Source: Hirsutella rhossiliensis (lineage: Eukaryota > Ascomycota > Sordariomycetes > Hypocreales > Ophiocordycipitaceae). From it: DNA of 64,000 bases. Location of the stretch: NCBI RefSeq assembly GCF_020360975.1, contig NW_025408667.1:7316001-7380000 (forward strand), given 5' to 3'. The translations under genes and the position numbers were made by a program. The notes beneath the pieces are model-generated. The model was not told where the DNA came from and searched no databases. It worked only from the letters and a program-made list of their open reading frames with translations. Below are positions 23,802-41,800 of this stretch, piece by piece. The first letter of the stretch is position 1, and each line of letters starts with the position of its first letter.

Positions 23802-25031
23802 GAGGATTGGTGGGCATGATGCTGTGGAGGATATTTGATGGCGCCCGACCTGATTTTCTGCGAGGCATCTACGGAGATATACTGTACACTGGCAATCCAA
23901 CAGCAGAACTGTAGGCCAGATGAAGAAAAAGTGTTATTTTCTGATTGCGGGTGGTTGGCCTCGACCCTCGACGGGCCTGTCTTCCATAATGGATGAGTCA
24001 TGCATCTGACGGGGACCGGAGCGCCACGTAATCCGCATGAACCCACCGGTGCCCTCGTGAGACCAGCCCGGGGCTGATGGCAGAGTCTGCGTCGAGCGTA
24101 ACGGCCATAGGCTAACGCCGCTCACCCCTATTAGCAACCCAGGATTAGGCGAGGCTAGTCACGACGTCGCGTGATAGTATCCGCACCGGGCCCGACGCGC
24201 CTCGGTTCGGCGTCGGGAGGCTGGCTCGGCCCAGCCGAAGTGCCCGGCTGCCCGACGAAGCGCTGAAGTGGGAGCGAAAAAAGATGGATGACTCATTATC
24301 AAGGGAGGCAGCCGGCGGCCCTTTACGCAGAAGCCTTTCCGCCCGTAGAAGCCGCTTGGCATCACATCTCGCCAAAGGAGAGAAAGGCTGGCCCTTCTGC
24401 CACCCGAGAGCGTGAGATAGGCTCGTCTCGGGAAGTCGTGAGCCGATAGCCTCGGCCTGCTGAAGCCGGGCCGCTTACGCGACGACGTGGCCGTCGGGGA
24501 AGCTCCCTCTCTCTTCGCTTCCTAGCCTTTGGAGCCAGTGTTGCTTGAGGCTCTTTCTCGTCGTCCACAGGCACCTGTTCATTGGATATGGCAGCATGGC
24601 ATATTTCGTGACGTTCTCGTGTTAAAATGGCGCATCACACATTGCCTGCCACCGACAGTGTGGGTTGCTTTTAACTCGACGGCGCCGCATCGCGTTGGCT
24701 CGACTTCGGGTACGCGGCCGCTGTCGCGTAGGGACGCGGGCGATTACAGTGATCATCGCGTCCGCGATGTCCTCCGAAGGGTCGCGTCAGGTACAGTCAC
24801 GGCGAGCGGTCGCGGGAGGCATTCCGGAGAGGTTTGTCAGGGGTTCCGATTGAATCAATCGCCCGTCGCAGTTCCGGCATGTGAGCTAGATGCGCCCGCG
24901 TAATGTACAGCCCGTGTTTAGAGCGAAAAAGCAAGTCTCATTGTAACGCCGTGATTATCCCCCAACCCATGATGTCCATCATCAAAGCAGAAAAGTCATA
25001 ACCCGCTCGGTGTCATTCCACTGTCCCTTGT
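23802..25031. other. Intergenic region between the convergent RPA190 and H3 genes
   Basis: Both neighbours end here, so the region should hold two 3' UTRs and terminators. I find no conserved coding frame and no tRNA. A 7-bp stem (cccgaga at 24,403-24,409 pairing with tctcggg at 24,426-24,432) is the only clear hairpin. Two TGACTCA-type heptamers (23,994 and 24,289) have no adjacent promoter to serve. Confidence 0.6.
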
Positions 25032-25604
<573 letters not shown>

Positions 25605-27468
25605 GGCTTCTGATGATTGAAGATGGATGCGATGAGTTGTTGTTGTTGCGTTGGGGGGTGAAGTGGAGGAGGAGTGGGTGTGTGAGATGCAGGAGGGAAA
25701 GGTTTGGGGACGGAGGTGGCGGGGGGGGGGCCTTTTAATACCTGCGGTTAGCAAGTGCTGGGCTTGGCGGGTGATTTGGCACGCCTAAAAGGGCAGCAGG
25801 CGCTATTTTCTTGCTGGGGCGCGCGGGAGTGGGGCCGTGCGCTGCTGTTGTTTTTTTGTTCCCTAATGGTTTTTGGGGCGCCGCCAGCAGCTTGCTGGTT
25901 CCCTTTTTTCCCCCTTCCTTGTGGGCCTTGGCGTGTCAGATTAATAGTCACTCGATGGTGGGGCCAGGGGCGGGGTGCAACTGAGGCGCAACTCACTCGA
26001 GGCCTACCGATAACTACAGACAGAGAGCTGGCTATTGCCGTATTATTCGTGCACATGCTTTACGCGCGCCTTCGCGCTTTCAACTCTGTCCCTAGGAAGT
26101 TGACGAAGCAGGTCTACAGTCGTGCGGTGGACCAACGGGTCCCGAGTCGGGTACTCCGTCCATTCAAGACATTGAGTGTTTCCCGCTTCCCCGCCGTACT
26201 GATTGGCCCCCGGTACACCGGCAAGGTACTTCGTGTGCTTTCGCCGCAGCCGGACGGGCGGCGAAGACCGTTTCGTGATTGGTCAGCCCCGGCTCCGCAA
26301 GCCACCCTGCCACCCTACCGCATCACCATGCTTGCCTCGCCTACCCTGTACAGTCGTCGGTGCCGACAAGACGGGACTTCTCGACCCTCGGGGTGTATTG
26401 CTGTGTACTGTACATACATGTCTGTGGTTTTCGTAAATAGCACGTCCCTCGCGTTCCTCGTTCTACATGTATGGAGGAGTGCCGGCATTTCCCGTGGAAG
26501 ACTGACCATGGCACCACGAGATGCTTGTCACAGTCTTAGTATTTCGACCACATCGACGAAGAAGATAATTTACGAATGCGGCATCTATGTAGCAAAGACA
26601 CACTTGGGTAAACAGACCCAACTCGACGGCATCGCCGATCGCACATGCCAGCCTCGAGTATGCAGCCTTGCTCATTCCCGGGGCACGTCTCATTCAACGT
26701 CCGGGACCACAGGTCGACGCAAGCTCTCCTCTCGCATCGCCAAAGCATCGCAGCCTCGCGGTGCGTGTGTCGCTACTACCCCCCTCCCTCCATAGCGGGG
26801 CCAAGACGGCCACAGCATTATGATCGAACAGCAATATCCTGGCTTGACCGGCAGTCAGGCATGGGCTGGAGCAGCAAGGGCGGGGCGCGGCAAACGGCTG
26901 CCTGCGCCTTCGCCAGGAATTGCATGCACCAAGTAGCGGGTGCCGAGTGCCCCGATAATATATCTGCACTTGGTCACGCCGTGTGTCCAGTGTCCCCGAG
27001 GGAACTTGCCCCAGCACAGAGAGAGCAGAAACCGCGAGCATCGAGTTACTGCAGACATATTCCTTCTACGCATGCGACCGTGCGCGCCGCCGAGTGCGAG
27101 GATTGTCATGTAGCCCTTGAAAGGCGATAAAAAGAAAAAGCACCGCGTTTGCAGGGAAAAGACGGCAGGCGCGTCTACTTCCTATTTCGGCTGTGCATGT
27201 TTTTCCCGGCCCTTGCGCGTCCGTGCCAGCGGTTACGTGCCTGCACGCCCCAAAATCAGCCGCGTTAACAACACTGATCTGGTATCCGGCCCACTGTACT
27301 TAAGGTTCGCCCGCCGCCCCCTCTCTTTTTCTCTTTTGATACCACCATTTACAAACCTCACCACCATCACCACCATACCACCACTCCCGCCACCCCATCA
27401 CCCATCACCATCTGCCGCATACTAGGCATCCAATTAGACACAACCCAACTCCACTCCCCTCATTCACA
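25605..27468. promoter_or_regulatory. Shared divergent promoter region of H3 and H4
   Basis: These 1.86 kb lie between the two histone start codons. On the H3 side a TATA-like TATTAAAAGG (minus strand, 25,732-25,741) lies 128 bp before the ATG, followed by a C-rich, CA/CT-rich leader. On the H4 side a pyrimidine tract (ccccctctctttttctctt, from about 27,319) and a CACC-rich leader precede the ATG. Two reverse CCAAT boxes (ATTGG at 26,202-26,206 and 26,278-26,282) lie near the middle. A GTG-initiated open frame at 25,755-26,795 (+) resembles no known protein. Confidence 0.5.
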
Positions 27469-27930
<462 letters not shown>

Positions 27931-30395
27931 CGATCGAAGCGGCTGCTCGTCTATTATGAATTTTCCGTTTTCGAGGCGCGTATTTGGGTTTCCACCGCGT
28001 ATGGTCACGCGGATTTTTTTTATAACGAGGAATATGGGATCGGGTATTGCTTCACGGTGTTCTTTGTATCATAAGGGAATCGGCGACTTTGCATCTGGAG
28101 CAATGGAACTTGCCCACCGGCTGACACGGACCTCAACTTACTGCCCGACCTCGCCGACTGCTCAGTGATTGGCCACGCACTGCAATGCCGACCGCCCGTT
28201 TAGAGAGGACTGCCACCCATGCAATACCCCACTTGCGATAGTGATTCAACACCGGCGCGTGACCAGACACGCGTGTCGAACCCAGGCCCGGCCCGGCCCG
28301 GCCCCTTGGCTTGCAACATCAACCGTGGTCAACAGATGAGCCGGCCTCGGCTGCAGTCACGTCGTCGAGGGATGAACAACGCCCTCTTGGCTTCTTGCGG
28401 AAAATTCGCGGACTCCATGTCGAGCCTCGGCAAAGTTAATAATAGCATTAGCTCATAGGCAAACTTGTCTTGCTACGCTGAAACGGCGCATCTTCGCCTT
28501 GGCGGCGAGCCTGGGTCGAGTCTCTTGTGTAAAATTTTCACTTGTCCGGGTTGGACAGGGCCCTACCAGACGGCTGTAAGACTGCAAGGCAAGCACATGT
28601 GCATGGGAGCCACCCGTGGCTGAGGCTGGCCAACGGCAGGCCCCCAGTGCCTCGTGGGCGCGTGGTTTAGCGGTTTAGCGGGCCGGCCGGCATGCTCCGA
28701 CCACACCTCGACCTCGGCTAGGCCGAACAAAGTTGCGTCTCGGCTCGACTCCAAGACGCACCCGACGGGCCTCGTTTGTTCTGGAAGCCCAATGAAGCGG
28801 TCCGGTGTGCATGCAGTACAGCGACTCCCCTCTCAAGCACTCGTCGCAAAGACATGGCCGAGTCGCCGACCCTCGTTACGCTATGCAGCCCTATCAGAAG
28901 GGACTCGTAGGGATGGGTGTACTAATAATACGGCAGGTGCTGCCTTGGGAGATGGCTTGTTAGTTTCTTACTGTGGATAGAGAGAACCTCGGTCATGTGA
29001 TTGATCGTGGGATAAAATGTGGCGAAGTGTGGCGGAAACTGCTAGAAGCCGCCGACACGAAGAAAGGAAAAAGCTCGGCAGTCTTGACGAATGTGGCTGA
29101 GCACGATGCTAAAAATGGTGTCATGCCGGGCTGTCAATGACAGGTTAGCCAAGCTACGCAGACGTGAGGGCGTAAGCAGGAAATATGCTCGGAGATTCAT
29201 CCGTACAGTTCATACAGTACGGATAGCAAGATGGACATTGGCACTCCGATCCGTTGTGAGTCCGTCCCACGCTTGGCCTCACCCTCCACCACTCCATCGG
29301 TGACGTCGTGCGCTGCGTCGATCGTTTCTGCCCGCGCCATCCCTGTCCAGCGCGCAGCCTCTCAACTTTGGGGGACATGTAGCGCATACAGTGCGGCCCT
29401 CCTAGTGGGCTGCCGAGGACCGAGTACTCGCCAGTACCGAGGCGCTTGGACAAGCGGCCACGCGCTGGTGTTGGGCTCTCTGCGGTCGGTACCTCTAGTG
29501 TACAAGCTGCATTTACCTTTCATGGAACCTCGAACAGACAAGGTTAGAGGCATCGGATTGCATCATGATTTTCGTGGTTGGCTACAGTATATGGCAAATT
29601 CAATTAGAGAGATAAAATCAATCAACACTACCGATACGGTACGTGCAAAACGCCCGCAACATTCGAGCGTCATTGGGATGGGCCCGAGCCGGAGAGGCGC
29701 ATCTGCATCGTCTTAGACCCCCCCGCCGGCGGTCGGCCAGCGTCCGCGAGCTCCTACAAACACGGGCTCTCTACTACCAGGAGTGTGTCCTACCGTACAT
29801 GCCCACATGCCTACTAGGTAGGTAGGTAACTTACCTACCCAAGGTACCGTGAGCACTCAGCCGCCCGGAAAACGAATCGAGAGTTACCTGGGTCCCTACC
29901 TACACCACTGTACTTCCTTCACCCTCAAAGTACTGTACAGCATGCATGCCTGCTCTTCCAACTCTCCGTCATCTTTCATGGGGTCGGGCTGGCCAAGCAA
30001 AACCAGCAGAACACAGTACGAGGCGCTATGCTCGACATGGTAGAGGTACTTTGCAGCGAACCCGGGGGACCTGGCTCAGTGACGGCGGTGGTGGGGCCCA
30101 GGGTCTCGGGATTTGCGGGGCGGTTTTGTGCAATGCTCGGCCGGCTGGCCCCCTCTACATACCGCACTGTACTGTAGCTATGCACTTGTAAAGGCCACCC
30201 CAAAACAGCACACACCTTGCTTTCAAAGCACTACCCAATACACCACCTTACTCACCGGCACCCGGTTCTACCGGAGCTCTCTGTCCGCCATCTACGTCTG
30301 TTTATAATACAGCACTTGCCCCCATATTCGCCACAACGCTTCTGCACTGGACCCATTCAACCACATCAATACCAGTCTCGCGTCCCAGGATCATC
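27931..30395. other. Intergenic region between H4 and the C2H2 factor gene
   Basis: This 2.46-kb region lacks a convincing gene; frames of up to about 160 codons are unlike any protein I know. It should contain the H4 3' UTR and the promoter and leader of the C2H2 gene. A TATA-like tttataata lies near 30,300, about 90 bp before that gene's ATG. A perfect 9-bp inverted repeat around one base (GGTAGGTAA / TTACCTACC, 29,821-29,839) stands out, within a GGTA-rich patch. Confidence 0.55.
29821..29839. repeat. Perfect short inverted repeat (9-bp arms)
   Basis: The arms are ggtaggtaa and ttacctacc, separated by one base. It lies in the region upstream of the C2H2 factor gene and could be a dimeric protein-binding site or a simple-sequence remnant of the GGTA repeats common in such genomes. 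Confidence 0.5.
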
Positions 30396-32363
30396 ATGAT
30401 CACCTTCTTTCCTCCTAGCGACGCCTACGAGCCCTTCTCCCGAGAGCACGCAGAGCGACTTCCTGACCAACAACGCCGCCACCAGCAGCAGCAGATTCAA
30501 GACTTCGGCCTTCCTCTCGACTGTCTTCGTATTTGCGCCGCCCTTGATCATCCTAGGTCTCTCCATTTTCCCATCGCCCTCAACACCTCAAGCGACAATA
30601 GCAATTCCGCCAGCGACGCCAATCTTCTCTCTCTCCAAGCCATGCACCCGGACTCCTGGGGGTCAGTGTCCCATTTGACGCCAAAGCAGGCTCGTCTTTC
30701 ACATCAGCGCCAGTCATCCCTATCTTCTTCCCTCGGCTCCGCGGGCCCCGCCTCCCCTTTCGCGGGTCAAATGTCCAACCCCCAAATCGCCGTCACTGAC
30801 CCTGCTGTGGATGGCTTTGCCGATATGCATCCGCACGATGTCTCTGGGCCCCAAGCAAGCGCCTTCTACCAATTCCCGAAGCCCATCAACTCCTACTTAG
30901 GATGCAACAACCTCGAAGCTCCCATACCCGACAAGATGGCCTACCCCGTCACCATACCAGGCCCTACCCAGAGGCCGCGAGCCGACCGCTCCCTGCTGCC
31001 CGCGCCAGACTTTGCCAGCTCTTGCAACCGGTCACGCCCGGCCTCAGTCGCGAGCTCCGCTGCGGGCGACTCGCCAGCCACACCGAATGCAGGCGAGTCG
31101 GACCAGGTTGACAGGCGGAGAACCGGTAGGCGTCTAACATCAACCGAGGCAGGCCCTGGCTCACCAGTATTCACGGCTCGCCTAGAATATTGTAACGTGC
31201 CGAAGCTGGATCGAACTATGACGGATGTCTATGGCGACGAGCTATACAGTCCCAACTTCGCCATCACCTCAACCTCGCCATCACAGTCGCAGACACTCAC
31301 CTCGCCTACCAACGACATTTTTAGCCAACGCATAAACGCCGCCAACAGCCAGCACTTGAACGCCGCGCATTCTCCCTCCTCAACGGCATCGAGGACAAGA
31401 TCTCCATTTCGAACCGGGTCACCCTTCGTCTCTTCCACGGCCTCCCACGCTACCCTTGCGGTTTACAATAACACGATGCGGAGAGCGAGGGAGGGAGCCA
31501 AAGCGCAGCAGGCAGCATCATCGACACACCAGCAGGGTGACGGCAGCCTGCGAACCGATGCCGAAGTGGAGACACCCAAGACTATATCGCCCAAAGATGC
31601 CATGCTCGAATTCGGCGAGGCAGATGGGAATGCCAACTTCCCACTGTTTCCGCAAGACGCGTCGACGTTTGTAATGGAGCCAACGCCCAAGGGCGCTTCA
31701 GCGGATGGTCCCGAGTCGGACGATCCGTACATGGAGTCAAGCGACTATCACGGCACGGGGGCGCCCGCCACTGCTACTGCAGGCTTTCAGCCCACTCAAA
31801 TGTCCCCAAACATCCCTGCGCCTCAACAGTACCCCTTTGATTCCGAAGCCCGAGTTGTTCAGCACACACCACCACGGCTCAGCCCCTCGGGATCGAGTTC
31901 TATCGCTTCCAGCAGCACCACCCCCACCAGCGTCCAGAGGCCCCCGGGAACTGGAGCGGATGGCGGGACGTATACCTGCACATATCACGGCTGCACGTTG
32001 CGGTTCGAGACGCCATTACTACTGCAAAAACACAAACGGGAAGGGCATCGACAGACACAGGGACTCGGTGGCCCGCGCGAGGCTAGCATCAGCTCTGGCA
32101 TGCTGAACACTCAATCTGGGCCACATCGTTGTGATCGCATCAACCCAAGCACCGGCAAGTCTTGTGACACGGTCTTCTCGCGGCCCTACGACCTAACTCG
32201 GCACGAGGACACCATCCACAACGCACGCAAGCAAAAAGTCCGCTGTGACATGTGCACCGAGGAAAAGACGTTTAGCCGCGCGGACGCGCTTACAAGGCAT
32301 TATCGCGTGTGTCATCCGGAGGTGGAGCTACCAGGAAAACACAAGCGACAAGGAAGCACTTGA
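30396..32363 (+). CDS. C2H2 zinc-finger transcription factor, Rpn4-like
   Basis: Single-exon gene, 655 aa. The N-terminal 520 residues are low-complexity (Ser/Pro/Thr/Gln-rich) and probably disordered, with acidic patches (for example around 440-455) that could activate transcription. Three C-terminal fingers follow: finger 1 at 528-552 (C-x4-C-x12-H-x4-H), finger 2 at 579-608 with a long first gap (C-x9-C-x12-H-x4-H), and finger 3 at 617-640. The segment FSRPYDLTRHEDTIHN and the EEKTFSRADALTRH track resemble proteins annotated in filamentous fungi as homologues of yeast Rpn4, the activator of proteasome genes. That name rests on memory of the family, so function is moderately likely, not certain. 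A basic tail (GKHKRQGST) ends the protein. The start ATG follows a plausible leader with no in-frame upstream ATG. Confidence 0.85.
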   Translation: MITFFPPSDAYEPFSREHAERLPDQQRRHQQQQIQDFGLPLDCLRICAALDHPRSLHFPIALNTSSDNSNSASDANLLSLQAMHPDSWGSVSHLTPKQARLSHQRQSSLSSSLGSAGPASPFAGQMSNPQIAVTDPAVDGFADMHPHDVSGPQASAFYQFPKPINSYLGCNNLEAPIPDKMAYPVTIPGPTQRPRADRSLLPAPDFASSCNRSRPASVASSAAGDSPATPNAGESDQVDRRRTGRRLTSTEAGPGSPVFTARLEYCNVPKLDRTMTDVYGDELYSPNFAITSTSPSQSQTLTSPTNDIFSQRINAANSQHLNAAHSPSSTASRTRSPFRTGSPFVSSTASHATLAVYNNTMRRAREGAKAQQAASSTHQQGDGSLRTDAEVETPKTISPKDAMLEFGEADGNANFPLFPQDASTFVMEPTPKGASADGPESDDPYMESSDYHGTGAPATATAGFQPTQMSPNIPAPQQYPFDSEARVVQHTPPRLSPSGSSSIASSSTTPTSVQRPPGTGADGGTYTCTYHGCTLRFETPLLLQKHKREGHRQTQGLGGPREASISSGMLNTQSGPHRCDRINPSTGKSCDTVFSRPYDLTRHEDTIHNARKQKVRCDMCTEEKTFSRADALTRHYRVCHPEVELPGKHKRQGST

Positions 32364-33755
32364 GGGGGAAAGGAGGTCGACGATGAAAATGACGTTCCTG
32401 CGACTGTAATGCGCACGTCGCGCATTAGAGTCGATGAATTACCATGGCAGGCGGGGCTGGGGCCCTAGCTGTCCTCGATATCATCATCAAATCGACAATG
32501 GTACGACCAGCAACGCATTGCAGCACGGCAATGCGCGGGTGACGTAACGGCAGCGATTCAATGCGCAGGTGTTGGATACGTGGGGTGGATAATGACATAT
32601 GAGTCTCAGGGTCCTCCTGCAGGGCTGCAGGGTCTGCCGGATCCACCTGGCCTGACGTCACTACGCATTATCCCGCGCTGTCATGACATCACCACGTTCT
32701 CTTGGGGCCCTCCTTATCGACACACCCCCACCACATCCAGTTTCACCATACTTTCTTGACATGCGCATGGCTTTACAGTACAAGCCCGCTCATCTCAGTC
32801 GGGCGCCCTGTTCTTTGAATGGACATCCGGCAGTCGCTCTTTAAGAATCGATCGACGCTAGTACCTATTCGGCTGTGCTCTTATATCAACACCCTTTCTT
32901 ATGTTCTTCTAATCAAAAGCTCGACGTTTGGGTATTTGGGGAACCTGATGCGGGAACTCAAGCTGGGCCGAATAAACGAGTCAAACGGATGAAAAGCATC
33001 ACTGGCGCTCGGGAGGTTTCATGCCGCTCCAGCTAAAGACCCCAGTGCTTTTTCCAGCCTCTTCAATCAGAAAATGGCGTTATATATCTTCTGTCAGCAT
33101 ATTGAATAGGGGGCGGGGACTTTTGGGTTGATCTTAGACAAAAGCTAGATGTATCATGTATGTTGAACGTGTTCGCAGTCGAACCCCCGCCCTTTGTTCC
33201 GCAACAAGACTACGAGACTGATCGACGGACTGGACTCGGTCGGCCACGTCGCATTTATCTAGTCAAGCGTTCGATTATTCGTGAGGTGGAATGTGACTCG
33301 GGAGGTGGAGGTAGAGGTGAAATACTTCTCAAGTATGGATTCTGTATGCCTGCATGGACTCACAAATGCAATTTCACGGGAGCACTATCTCCCCGCGGTT
33401 ATGATCAGTCACCGAGTACATTGAGGACAATGTCGATACCTCGTCACATGTGTGTCTGTTCGACCACTGGGCCATTCGCCAGGCCTTGGACTCACTTTTC
33501 ATTATTGCGATGCGAATTGCGAACTGTTTCAACGACTTCACGCTACTTCTATAGCTAGCTCAGTCTGCTTCAAATGCCCGGGCAGCCGGGCAGCGTTGTG
33601 GCGGACAGCCCAGCCTAGACACTCACTACCTTCACTGGTGCCCGACCCACGCCGACGTAGCCTGAATCCCACGCGCCTGTTGAACCATAGAAGATGTAGT
33701 CGCTCGGTCGGGAGCAGGCAGTAACCAGCGAAAGCTCGTGCACCCCTCAGGCCCC
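32364..33755. other. Intergenic region between the convergent C2H2 factor and ARO1 genes
   Basis: The two genes converge, so this 1.39 kb holds their 3' UTRs. I see no conserved coding sequence, no tRNA with matching A and B boxes, and no transposon. Base composition is like the rest of the island, without CA/TG depletion. Confidence 0.6.
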
Positions 33756-38830
<5,075 letters not shown>

Positions 38831-41800
38831 TCATATCACCATCAGCTGGGGTGAGTTCGGTTAGCTCCTAGAGACACCTCGACCCTGATGCCCATAAGTT
38901 TTGCCTCACCTCAATAAGTTTCGCAGTCAGCTCGAAGCATTCTTGCTTTACTTCCGCGCTTCGGGGCTGCGAAGAAGAGTCTCTACACAGTCCGGTGAAT
39001 CCGAGTTCATCCAGCACATCTCTCAGGGTCTGCATGGATCCCGTCGCGGCTGCATATCGATCATCCGATGTCAGGATCCGGAGCAACGAGTGTGCAGCCC
39101 CCAATGCAGCCGAATCCTGTCCATGAAGCAGCACGCCGCTCAAAATAGACGGCATGGGGCCACACCTTCTGGCTCGTCAGTGCCGGGACGTGGCTCGGGT
39201 ACATATTACCTGTACAAGCAAGGCGGGCGGGCAAACGTACAGTTTGACAAAAGCACTTGGGCGTGCGATAGCAAGCTTGTTCAACCAGTCAAGGCTGCGC
39301 GCCTGAGCCGCGTCTTCCAGGTGGTGGAAATCCACGAGCTCCACGGCGGACATAAGCAGAAGCTCCTGGTCCTGAAAACTGTCAACATCATGGCCTCCGC
39401 GTGAATTGATGATGCTGCTGGTCCCGTCAAGCTTCATGTCAGACCACCAGAGGCTCTCGATGAAGTCCTCATGGCCCACGCATCGGGCCAAAATCAAGGC
39501 TAAGTAGGGAGACCCGTGCACAGAATGTGACTGGCCAGACAGAAGGGAGTCAGCCGTCCAGGTTGTCAATTCCAAGAAACAGGACAACACACGAATGCCC
39601 GTCGGTCTCGTGGCGGCGTCGGTCAGTCCCCTGACCAAACAGGCGCAAACCGCGAAGTGGAAAGTCTCATGGCCGAACTGGATACCGTACGCTTCATCCA
39701 GGGGAAGAGCTGCCTCTTCCAGTTGACTGCGGCTCTGCAGTAGTAGCGGGACCATTTTCTCGCCCCTTACGTTGCCCGCGGTCCCAATGTTGGTCAGTAT
39801 CGCTTCTAGAAATTGGGCAGTGCAGTTGAATAGCCCCGACGGCACCAGTCGCACGAGCGAGATGGCGAGCCAAAACAGCTGCACGCCATATCGAGACGCA
39901 GATGGCAGTTTGGTCATCATCTTGGCGAGAGATGTGACAATGGCTTTCAGCATCTCGCTGTTGCCGTCCTCTCCAAACTGGCCAACGCTGCTTCGAAGGG
40001 CAACAAGGACTTGATATAGGAGGTCGTCGTCGACCTCCTCGCGGGCTAGGTAGCCCATCACTGCGAAAGCCTTTGGTTGGATAGCTGGGTTGTTCTGGAA
40101 GGCTGTGCTGGCGACGAGACTCATCCACCGGGAACGCCAAGCATTGGCCACGTCAGTCGACGGAGCCGCCGCAGAACATGTCTCAAACAAAATAGCTGCC
40201 AGATTCTCCGTGGTCGCAAGCGCCGATCCCGAATCCTGCATCATAGATACAGAACCGTCCTCTCGAGCCAGCGCTGACGACAAGGTGTCTCCGCGAACGT
40301 CGCAGAGGGAGTCTAGGTTGGTCTGTAGCTTGAAGAGCTTCGCATCGTCCAGCATGAACGACGAACAAGCGGCGTGTATAGTGTTGACCAGGAACTTGTG
40401 AACAAGGAGGCGGATGTCTTGTCCGCCGGTGTTGGCAAGCATTGTCACTATGTGAAAAACCTCTGGGAGAAACATTTGAGACTGCACGCCGCTGTCAAAC
40501 GATAGGGCTAGGCAAAACTGGAGCAGAACACATATTTCGACCCAGACGGCATTGTCTGGGAGGAATCTGGTTGGCCGTAGAGACGAGCGATTGAGCGCCT
40601 TGCGGAGACGTGAGATGAGTTTGCCCCGAAGACTGACGGTGCCAATGCCAACCATGACGGACGAGACCGTTGCTACGCTTTCTGCTCGTGCATCATAGCT
40701 TAAGGAAGTCTTGATGAGCTCGTCGAGGAAGATCTCCAGCAGTAATTCGTCTCGGGCCACTGATGGCCAAACATGGTGCTCGAGGGCATGCAGCAGACTC
40801 GGGTCTAGGGCAACGAGGTCGATGAACTTGCGGAAGAGACTGGCGACTTTTTCCCGGCTCTTGTCCCCATCCACGTCGCTAGCCAGAACATTGAGGCGCA
40901 AGCCCGAGAGCCAGGGGGCCATGTACTCTAATCCAAGGGGTTTCTGTTCCTCTGGGAGGCCCTCCCAGCTGACGAAAAATTCAGTCAGGAAATCCGAGGT
41001 CAGTTGTGCCTCGGTGAGGGCAAGTTCTTTGCTCATGTTGACGATGAACCGGGAAGGATCGAGAGGAACGGACAAGTCTATGCGTGTTAGCAGTTGTTCC
41101 ACGAGTCGGCCTCCATATTGTGCCCTGGGTAAAACTGGCACAAGGGGCACCCGAGGAACCTGACCTTTGGCGCATACTATCCTGGCTTCGGCGCCGAATT
41201 CAAAGGCACGGCAAAGTGCACCGAGCAGGTTGTACGACGCAAGTCTGAGGGTGTGGTCTGGGCTCGCCAAGTTGGTGAGGGCGAGGTTGAGAATCGTGCC
41301 CGGAACATCCTGCGGACGAACCAGCCTCTCGAGCGGCTTGTGAGCCCTGTCATCCGTTCCGTGCTTGCTCTTTGCCCCGCGGATGCTCTGGAGCACATCG
41401 ACCCTCTTCATGCTCGTAAAACACATGACGATTTTGCCACCATCTGCTTTTAGCCCAAAAGCAGATTCGTCCTCGGCGTGAATCGTCGTCGTAGCTTCTT
41501 CGACTTCGCCAAGGCGGAAGATGTCATTCACTATGCTGCTCAGGCGCAGCCCTGGCAAGATTTCCTGCTTCTTGGCTGTTGTGACCTGAACAAACTGGCT
41601 GCCAACCTTGATGATGACCTCGACCATTCCCTTGGATTTGGAAAGTCGAGTGACGGGCTGGAAGACGTAGCGCGTGTCTGTCACGACACTGATGGTCTCT
41701 TTCGGGAGGTGGAGCTGGCTTAGGTGAAAGTGTGCTTGCAGGTCCTGAAGGCTACCGATGAGATGGTAGTCCACATTCTTGGGATGAAAAACGCTGCTTT

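Noticed and set aside
23994..24295. TGACTCA/TGAGTCA heptamers at 23,994 and 24,289, and one at 18,438
   Set aside because: Two lie in a convergent intergenic region with no promoter to regulate. About three or four exact matches are expected by chance in the island.
24529..24903. 124-codon plus-strand open frame downstream of RPA190
   Set aside because: No recognisable domain, no good leader, and located where two genes converge.
28261..28300. B-box-like tgtcgaaccc suggesting a minus-strand tRNA
   Set aside because: The flanking bases cannot form a T-arm stem and no A box or acceptor stem is found.
29231..29716. 161-codon plus-strand open frame between H4 and the C2H2 gene
   Set aside because: Its sequence looks like translated noncoding DNA and resembles no family I know.
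33165..33200. B-box-like agtcgaacccc suggesting a tRNA
   Set aside because: The base that should pair with G53 is wrong, and no matching A box lies at the proper distance.
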